A DNA stretch of 64,000 nt from Metaphire vulgaris (taxonomy: Eukaryota > Annelida > Clitellata > Crassiclitellata > Megascolecidae), in NCBI GenBank assembly GCA_018105865.1, contig CM030863.1:65001-129000 (forward strand), given 5' to 3'. How positions within the stretch are numbered: position 1 is the stretch's first letter; every line of letters starts with the position of its first letter. Shown here in pieces: positions 55,077 to 64,000 of the stretch. A model generated the notes under the pieces. It had not been told where the DNA came from, did not search any database, and worked only from the letters and a program-made list of their open reading frames with translations. Position numbers and translations under genes: made by a program.

Positions 55077-57516
55077 CATGGATGAGCCGTTTTAAATGCA
55101 GAAGGGTGCTTGATATCGGTCTCTTAAAGGACGAAATAAGTTTCAAAAATGCGGTAGACTTTGCACAAATCCTGTGCATTATTAGCATTATGGAATAACG
55201 AGGGTTGTCATGGATGATCCGTTTTCAATGCAGACATTGATGACCCATGTTTGCAACAGCGATAGATACCAATGTAGCGATGAATGCTAAAGACAGTGGC
55301 TGAATATGGTGCTTGAATTCGATCTATAACAGGACGAAATCACTTGCAAATATGCAGTTGTATTTGCCCAAATCCGGCGCATTATTAGCATTATGAAATA
55401 ACGAGGGTTGTCAAGGATGAGCCGTTTAAAATGCAGAAGGTGATGGCACATATTTGCAATAGCGATTAATATCGATGTAGTAATGGATGCTAAAGGTAGT
55501 GTCTGAAAATGGTGCTTGAAATAGAGGGGGTCGGCCCTTTTTCACGTCATATTTTAGGGGGTCTCACGTTTTGTTACGTCGCGTTACGTAGAGAGAGGGT
55601 GAAAAAGTGCCAAAAGGGCGATACGTCATTTATGGACGACCCCTAAGGACTATTCCAACAGTAGGCTATAGAAAAGCAAAAATTCATAAGAGCGATGAAA
55701 CGAATTATATCCACATTTTCTTGTGTCCCCATCTCCATTGAATCAAACCGTACTAGAATAGTCAATATATTCAGTCTCAATTTTATGCTAGAGCGTTCGA
55801 ATTGCCACGAAAAATGGTCAACTATTTCAAGCGACATTCTAAAGTCTTTCACATATCTTGCGGCTGAATAGGGTGCTTGATATCGGTCTCTTAAAGGACG
55901 AAATAAGTTTCAAAAATGCGGTAGACTTTGCACAAATCCTGTGCATTATTAGCATTATGGAATAACGAGGGTTGTCATGGATGATCCGTTTTCAATGCAG
56001 ACATTGATGACCCATGTTTGCAACAGCGATAGATACCAATGTAGCAATGGATGCTAAAGACAGTGGCTGAATATGGTGCTTGAATTCGAACTATAAGAGG
56101 ACGAAATCACTTGCAAATATGCAGTTGTATTTGCCCAAATCCTGCGAATTTTTAGCATTATGAAATAAGAGGGTTATCAAGGATGAGCCGTTTAAAATGC
56201 AGAAGGTGATGGCCCATATTTGCAATAGCGATTAATATCGATGTAGTAATGAATGCTAAAGGTAGTGGCTGAATATGGTGCTTAAAATGGAGGGGGTCGG
56301 CCCTTTTTACGTCATATTTTAGGGGGTCTCACGTTTTGTTACGTCGCGTTACGTAGAAAGGAGGGGGTCATAAGTGACAAAAGGGCGATACGTCATTTAT
56401 GGACGACCCCTAAGGACTATTCCAACAGTAGGCTATAGAAAAGCAAAAATTCATAAGAGTGATGAAACGAATTATATCCACATTTTCTTGTGTCCCCGTC
56501 TCCATTGAATCAAACCGTACTAGAATAGTCAATATATTCAGTCTCAATTTTATGCTAGAGCGTTCGAATTGCCACGAAAAATGGTCAACTATTTCAAGCG
56601 ATATTCTAAAGTCTTTCACATATCTTGTGGCTGAATAGGGTGCTTGATATCGGTCTCTTAAAGGACGAAATAAGTTTCAAAAATGCGGTAGACTTTGCAC
56701 AAATCCTGTGCATTATTAGCATTATGGAATAACGAGGGTTGTCATGGATGATCCGTTTTCAATGCAGACATTGATGACCCATGTTTGCAGCAGCGATAGA
56801 TACCAATGTAGCAATGGATGCTAAAGACAGTGGCTGAATATGGTGCTTGAATTCGATCTATAACAGGACGAAATCACGTGCAAATATGCGGCTGTATTTG
56901 CCCAAATCCGGCGCATTATTGGCATTATGAAATAACGAGGGGTTGTCAGGATGAGCCGTTTTAAAATGCAGAAGGTGATGGCATATATTAGCAATAGCGA
57001 TTAATATCGATGTAGTAATGGATGCTAAAGGTAGTGGCTGAAAATGGTGCTTGAAATAGAGGGATCGGCCCTTTTTACGTCATATTTTAGGGGTCTCACG
57101 TTTTTGCTACGTCGCGTTACGTAGAGAGAGGGTGAAAAAAAGTGCCAAAGGGCGATACGTCATTTATGGACGACCCTAAGGACTATTCCAACAGTAGGCT
57201 ATAGAAAAGCAAAAATTCATAAGAGTGATGAAACGAATTATATCCACATTTTCTTGTGTCCCCATCTCCATTGAATCAAACTGTACTAGAATAGTCAATA
57301 TATTCAGTCTCAATTTTATGCTAGAGCGTTCGAATTGCCACAAAAAATGGTCAACTATTTCAAGCGACATTGTAAAGTCTTTCACATATCTTGTGGCTGA
57401 ATAGGGTGCTTGATATCGGTCTCTTAAAGGACGAAATAAGTTTCAAAAATGCGGTAGACTTTGCACAAATCCTGTGCATTATTAGCATTATGGAATAACG
57501 AGGGTTGTCATGGATG

Positions 57517-59075
57517 CAAGGACGTAGCTAGGCATAGGCTTGGGAGGGGGGGCTTGAGCCCCTCCAAACATGAAGCTAGCCCACCCAAATGAATTCAAGC
57601 CCATATGGTGTTGCGGGCTCAAAAGTTTTGTTGGTGCAGTTAGTGCAGTCTTGAGTGATCAGCACCCATGGCTGTAAGTGCTCTATTTCAAACGCTGTAG
57701 ATCGAAATTGAGAAAGATATTATTGATTATTCTTGCAAAGGTAAAAGCAGTGAAGAAGGAACAAGAGGAAAATGTGGATTTTGTCGGAGAATTTCTTCGA
57801 ATCGATTAGATTTTTCGATATCAAGGCCCTATAAACCCTCTATTCAACAGTCCTTCAATTGGTTTCTCTAACACAGTGAATAACTGTGTGAGACTCAAAG
57901 AAGAAGCAAGCAATCGATCGGAGTGGAGAAACTGGATACCTGGACCTGTCGAGAGACAGAAACACTGATGAGTGAATAACTATATTATAAAACTTGTCTT
58001 TGATGGCTATAAAACCTGTTGTGTAGGCCTATAATGAACCAGATATCTTAAAACACGGCTCTTACCCCCTATCGCTCTACTAGCCATTCCACAAGATAAT
58101 CGGCAGGACTTTCATTTAGTTGATTCCCTCGTTCCCGTACAGTGAATGGCATTAGTGTGCTGTTCATAGTGGCTGCAGGTGCTCTTATTTCGAACGCTGT
58201 AGATCGAAATTGAGAAAGATATTATTGATTATTCTTGCAAAGGTAAAAGCAGTTAAGAAGGAACAAGAGGAAAATGTGGATTTTGTCGGAGAATTTCTTC
58301 AAATCGATTAGATTTTTCGATATCGAGGCCCTATAAACCCTCTATTCAACAGTCCTTCAATTGGTTTCTCTCACACAGTGAATAACTATATTATAAAACT
58401 TGTTTTTGATGGCTATAAAACCTGTTGTGTAGGCCTATAATGAACCAGATATCTTAAAACATGCCTGCATAACAAAACTGGAGATGACCGCCTGAGTGAC
58501 ACTTGGTAATTTTGTTTGTTCACAATAATCGTACGTTGGATATTGCAGGGGTCTTCAGAATTTTTCAGCAGCGGGCCACATTGCTGACCTTTGACGGCTC
58601 CGCGAACCACATGCACAAGAAATTATATTTTGCAACATACGCTATATACAGCGAACAATTATCTGATAATAACAGACTACTTATCGTTGAATTATGATGC
58701 AGTGCTCAATGCAGACTGCCGAATATCAGTTGCAATTGAAATGGTTTTTAAATACTGTGAGATAAACGAACCTGATGCATTTCTTACAAAATTACGTTAC
58801 ACTGAGGTCCAAAGTGTGTAGTACCTAAAATAAGAAATTACAGACATGGAACCTATTGATACCAGACCTGTGATTTTATGTCTAAAATGCTCTAAAACAC
58901 ACGTAGGAGCATCTACGATTTCAAAAAAAATTTCGGGGGAGAAACTCCCGAACCCCCATTCCAATGGGGCCGCGTGTAACGCGGCCGGGGAGCGTCTAAC
59001 GAGGGAGAATGGGTGGAGAAGGGGTTGAATCTTGGGCTTCAGCCCCCCAAACATAAAATCCGGGCTACGTCAATG
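57517..59075. mobile_element. hAT-like element inserted in the satellite, copy 2
   Basis: Nearly identical to 53616-55076 with the same flanking CATGGATG (57509-57516, 59076-59083). It is longer by about 98 bp, chiefly the insertion at 57886-57981. Identity of target and body shows that copies 1 and 2 arose by duplication of satellite DNA, not by two insertions. Confidence 0.88.
57886..57981. other. Copy-specific 96-bp insertion with 10-11 bp flanking repeat
   Basis: Bounded by AGTGAATAACT on both sides and absent from copy 1 at the equivalent site (about 53990). The inserted sequence starts GTGTGAGACTCAAAGAAG and is not seen elsewhere in the window. Confidence 0.8.
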
Positions 59076-62000
59076 CATGGATGAGCCGTTTTAAATGCAG
59101 AAGGTGATGGCCCATGTTTGCAATAGCGATTAATATCGAACTAGTAATGGATGCTAAAGGTAGTGGCTGAAAATGGTGCTTTTATTAGAGGGGGTCGACC
59201 CGCTGTTACGTCAAATTTTAGGGGTCTGACGTTTTGTTACGTCGCGTTACGTAGAGAGGGGGTGAAAAAGTGCCAAAAGGGCGATACGTCATTTATGGAC
59301 GACCCCTAAGGACTATTCCAACAGTAGGCTATAGAAAAGCAAAAATTCATAAGAGCGATGAAACGAATTATATCCACATTTTCTTGTGTCCCCATCTCCA
59401 TTGAATCAAACCGTACTAGAATAGTCAATATCTTCAGTCTCAATTTTATGCTAGAGCGTTCGAATTGCCACGAAAAATGGTCAACTTTTTCAAGCGATAT
59501 TCTAAAGTCTTTCACATATCTTGTGGCTGAATAGGGTGCTTGATATCGGTCTCTTAAAGGACGAAATAAGTTTCAAAAATGCGGTAGACTTTGCACAAAT
59601 CCTGTGCATTATTAGCATTATGGAATAACGAGGGTTGTCATGGATGATCCGTTTTCAATGCAGACATTGATGACCCATGTTTGCAACAGCGATAGATACC
59701 AATGTAGCAATGGATGCTAAAGACAGTGGCTGAATATGGTGCTTGAATTCGATCTATAACAGGACGAAATCACGTGCAAATATGCGGCTGTATTTGCCCA
59801 AATCCGGCGCATTATTGGCATTATGAAATAACGAGGGTTGTCAAGGATGAGCCGTTTAAAATGCAGAAGGTGATGGCACATATTTGCAATAGCGATTAAT
59901 ATCGATGTAGTAATGGATGCTAAAGGTAGTGGCTGAAAATGGTGCTTGAAATAGAGGGGGTCGGCCCTTTTTTACGTCATATTTTAGGGGGTCTCACGTT
60001 TTGTTACGTCGCGTTACGTAGAGAGGGGGTAAAAAAGCGCCAAAAGGGCGATACGTCATTTATGGACGACCCCTAAGGACTATTCCAACAGTAGGCTATA
60101 GAAAAGCAAAAATTCATAAGAGTGATGAAACGAATTATATCCACATTTTCTTGTGTCCCCATCTCCATTGAATCAAACCGTACTAGAATAGTCAATATCT
60201 TCAGTCTCAATTTTATGCTAGAGCGTTCGAATTGCCACGAAAAATGGTCAACTTTTTCAAGCGATATTCTAAAGTCTTTCACATATCTTGTGGCTGAATA
60301 GGGTGCTTGATATCGGTCTCTTAAAGGACGAAATAAGTTTCAAAAATGCGGTAGACTTTGCACAAATCCTGTGCATTATTAGCATTATGGAATAACGAGG
60401 GTTGTCATGGATGATCCGTTTTCAATGCAGACATTGATGACCCATGTTTGCAACAGCGATAGATACCAATGTAGCAATGGATGCTAAAGACAGTGGCTGA
60501 ATATGGTGCTTGAATTCGATCTATAACAGGACGAAATCACTTGCAAATATGCAGTTGTATTTGCCCAAATCCGGCGCATTATTAGCATTATGAAATAACG
60601 AGGGTTGTCAAGGATGAGCCGTTTAAAATGCAGAAGGTGATGGCACATATTTGCAATAGCGATTAATATCGATGTAGTAATGGATGCTAAAGGTAGTGGC
60701 TGAAAATGGTGCTTGAAATAGAGGGGGTCGGCCCTTTTTACGTCATATTTTAGGGGGTCTGACGTTTTGTTACGTCGCGTTACGTAGAGAGAGGGTGAAA
60801 AAGTGCCAAAAGGACGATACGTCATTTATGGACGACCCATAAGGACTATTCCAACAGTAGGCTATAGAAAAGCAAAAATTCGTAAGAGCGATGAAACGAA
60901 TTATATCCACATTTTCTTGTGTCCCCATCTCCATTGAATCAAACCGTACTAGAATAGTCAATATATTCAGTCTCAATTTTATGCTAGAGCGTTCGAATTG
61001 CCACGAAAAATGGTCAACTATTTCAAGTGACATTCTAAAGTCTTTCACATATCTTGTGGCTGAATAGGGTGCTTGATATCGGTCTCTTAAAGGACGAAAT
61101 AAGTTTCAAAAATGCGGTAGACTTTGCACAAATCCTGTGCATTATTAGCATTATGGAATAACGAGGGTTGTCATGGATGATCCGTTTTCAATGCAGACAT
61201 TGATGACCCATGTTTGCAACAGCGATAGATACCAATGTAGCAATGGATACTAAAGACAGTGGCTGAATATGGTGCTTGAATTCGATCTATAACAGGACGA
61301 AATCACTTGCAAATATGCAGTTGTATTTGCCCAAATCCGGCGCATTATTAGCATTATGAAATAACGAGGGTTGTCAAGGATGAGCCGTTTAAAATGCAGA
61401 AGGTGATGGCACATATTTGCAATAGCGATTAATATCGATGTAGTAATGGATGCTAAAGGTAGTGGCTGAAAATGGTGCTTGAAATAGAGGGGTCGGCCCT
61501 TTTTTACGTCATATTTTAGGGGGTCTCACGTTTTGTTACGTCGCGTTACGTAGAGAGGGGTGAAAAAGTGCCAAAAGGGCGATACGTCATTTATGGACGA
61601 CCCTAAGGACTATTCCAACAGTAGGCTATAGAAAAGCAAAATTCATAAGAGTGATGAAACGAATTATATCCACATTTTCTTGTGTCCCCATCTCCATTGA
61701 ATCAAACCGTACTAGAATAATCAATATATTCAGTCTCAATTTTATGCTAGAGCGTTCGAATTGCACGAAAAAAATGGTCAACTATTTCAAGCGACATTCT
61801 AAAGTCTTTCACATATCTTGTGGCTGAATAGGGTGCTTGATATCGGTCTCTTAAAGGACGAAATAAGTTTCAAAAATGCGGTAGACTTTGCACAAATCCT
61901 GTGCATTATTAGCATTATGGAATAACGAGGGTTGTCATGGATGATCCGTTTTCAATGCAGACATTGATGACCCATGTTTGCAACAGCGATAGATACCAAT

Positions 62001-64000
62001 GTAGCAATGGATGCTAAAGACAGTGGCTGAATATGGTGCTTGAATTCGATCTATAACAGGACGAAATCACTTGCAAATATGCAGTTGTATTTGCCCAAAT
62101 CCGGCGCATTATTAGCATTATGAAATAACGAGGGTTGTCAAGGATGAGCCGTTTAAAATGCAGAAGGTGATGGCACATATTTGCAATAGCGATTAATATC
62201 GATGTAGTAATGGATGCTAAAGGTAGTGGCTGAAAATGGTGCTTGAAATAGAGGGGGTCGGCCCTTTTTTACGTCATATTTTAGGGGGTCTCACGTTTTG
62301 TTACGTCGCGTTACGTAGAGAGGGGGTAAAAAAGTGCCAAAAGGGCGATACGTCATTTATGGACGACCCCTAAGGACTATTCCAACAGTAGGCTATAGAA
62401 AAGCAAAAATTCATAAGAGTGATGAAACGAATTATATCCACATTTTCTTGTGTCCCCATCTCCATTGAATCAAACCGTACTAGAATAGTCAATATATTCA
62501 GTCTCAATTTTATGCTAGAGCGTTCGAATTGCCACGAAAAATGGTCAACTATTTCAAGCGATATTCTAAAGTCTTTCACATATCTTGTGGCTGAATAGGG
62601 TGCTTGATATCGGTCTCTTAAAGGACGAAATAAGTTTCAAAAATGCGGTAGACTTTGCACAAATCCTGTGCATTATTAGCATTATGGAATAACGAGGGTT
62701 GTCATGGATGATCCGTTTTCAATGCAGACATTGATGACCCATGTTTGCAGCAGCGATAGATACCAATGTAGCAATGGATGCTAAAGACAGTGGCTGAATA
62801 TGGTGCTTGAATTCGATCTATAACAGGGCGAAATCACTTGTAAATATGCGGTTGTATTTGCCCAAATCCGGCGCATTATTAGCATTATGAAATAACGAGG
62901 GTTGTCAAGGATGAGCCGTTTAAAATGCAGAAGGTGATGGCACATATTTGCAATAGCGATTAATATCGAACTATAATGGATGCTAAAGGTAGTGGCTGAA
63001 AATGGTGCTTTTAGTAGAGGGGTCGACCCGCTGTTACGTCAAATCTTAGGGTTTGACGTTTTGTTACGTCGCGTTACGTAGAGAGGGGGAAAAAAGTGCC
63101 AAAGGGCGATACGTCATTTATGGACGACCCTAAGGACTATTCCAACAGTAGGCTATAGAAAAGCAAAAATTCATAAGAGTGATGAAACGAATTATATCCA
63201 CATTTTTTGTGTCCCCGTCTCCATTGAATCAAACCGTACTAGAATAGTCAATATGTTCAGTCTCAATTTTATGCTAGAGCGTTCGAATTGCCACGAAAAA
63301 TGGTCAACTATTTCAAGCGACATTCTAAAGTCTTTCACATATCTTGCGGCTGAATAGGGTGCTTGATATCGGTCTCTTAAAGGATGAAATAAGTTTCAAA
63401 AATGCGGAGACTTTGCACAAATCCTGTGCATTATTAGCATTATGGAATAACGAGGGTTGTCATGGATGATCCGTTTTCAATGCAGACATTGATGACCCGT
63501 GTTTGCAGCAGCGATAGATACCAATGTAGCAATGGATGCTAAAGACAGTGGCTGAATATGGTGCTTGAATTCGTTCTATAACAGGACGAAATCACTTGCA
63601 AATATGCAGTTGTATTTGCCCAAATCCGGCGCATTATTAGCATTATGAAATAACGAGGGTTGTCAAGGATGAGCCGTTTAAAATGCAGAAGGTGATGGCA
63701 TATATTTGCAATAGCGATTAATATCGATGTAGTAATGGATGCTAAAGGTAGTGGCTGAAAATGGTGCTTGAAATAGAGGGGGTCGGCCCTTTTTTACGTC
63801 ATATTTTAGGGGGTCTCACGTTTTGTTACGTCGCGTTACGTAGAGAGGGGGTGAAAAAGTGCCAAAAGGGCGATACGTCATTTATGGACGACCCCTAAGG
63901 ACTATTCCAACAGTAGGCTATAGAAAAGCAAAAATTCATAAGAGTGATGAAACGAATTATATCCACATTTTCTTGTGTCCCCGTCTCCATTGAATCAAAC

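Larger units (their letters stand above)
52510..64000. repeat. Tandem satellite array, monomer about 767 bp, cut by the window edge
   Basis: The same landmark (GAAATAGAGG...TCGGCC) recurs near 55515, 56283, 57050, 59183, 59948, 60714, 61483, 62246, 63012 and 63770, so spacing is 758-769 bp outside inserts. Each monomer holds two diverged subunits of about 205 bp (one with GGTGCTTGATATCGGTCTC, one with GGTGCTTGAATTCGATCTA) plus a segment bounded by MITE-like sequence ending CGTCATTTATGGACGACCC. The first copies (52585, 52945) are shorter and more diverged, as expected at an array border. A 69-residue frame recurs in most monomers because monomers are similar; it is not evidence of a gene. Confidence 0.96.

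Noticed and set aside
54414..59054. Short frames repeated identically in the two satellite-borne hAT copies, considered as transposase remnants
   Set aside because: None shows a recognisable hAT dimerisation or DDE-type motif; they are duplicated only because the elements are duplicated.
53072..63345. Recurrent 69-residue minus-strand frame (MKDF...AYCWNSP) in most satellite monomers
   Set aside because: Its conservation follows from overall monomer similarity, there is no codon-biased divergence visible, and it lies in satellite DNA.

Overview
The window is animal genomic DNA, almost certainly from an invertebrate. It holds five recognisable, intron-rich eukaryotic genes with GT-AG splice sites, and it is crowded with di- and trinucleotide microsatellites, short hAT-type DNA transposons, LINE 3' fragments and tRNA-like SINEs. 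I cannot fix the phylum from sequence alone. Nothing in it looks bacterial or viral.

Layout. 1-2.6 kb: the possible 5' end of an unrecognised gene that leaves the window on the left (minus strand), with nested MITEs in its intron. 5.1-11.3 kb: ten exons of a type I regulatory subunit of cAMP-dependent protein kinase (minus strand); the 5' docking-domain exon was not found. 12.4-17 kb: LINE fragment, hAT elements and microsatellites. 17.1-26.1 kb: a complete ten-exon HSPA12-family (HSP70-like) gene on the minus strand with an unusual N-terminal extension of about 700 residues. 26.1-34.7 kb: gene-poor, with a deeply nested transposon cluster. One hAT copy there carries a fragment of the neighbouring HSPA12 exon. 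34.7-41.8 kb: a head-to-head pair, SRSF1 (minus) and NUP43 (plus), sharing about 540 bp of upstream DNA. 43.7-45.0 kb: two-exon COX17-like gene (plus), followed in convergent orientation by a 518-codon open frame of unknown family (45.6-47.1 kb, minus). 47-51.3 kb: MITEs, hairpins and a SINE. 51.3-52.4 kb: degenerate CCTAAAAA minisatellite. 52.5-64.0 kb: tandem satellite array, period about 767 bp, running off the right edge and containing two near-identical copies of one hAT insertion.

The genes do not form a pathway. They are housekeeping genes for signalling (PKA), chaperone biology (HSPA12), splicing (SRSF1), the nuclear pore (NUP43) and copper delivery to cytochrome oxidase (COX17). The main biological interest lies in how mobile and simple repeats interact with them: exon-fragment capture, microsatellites beside splice sites, a duplicated splice donor, and a transposon-seeded satellite. 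All exon joins were made by eye from splice consensus, reading phase and similarity to known families. No database search was run.
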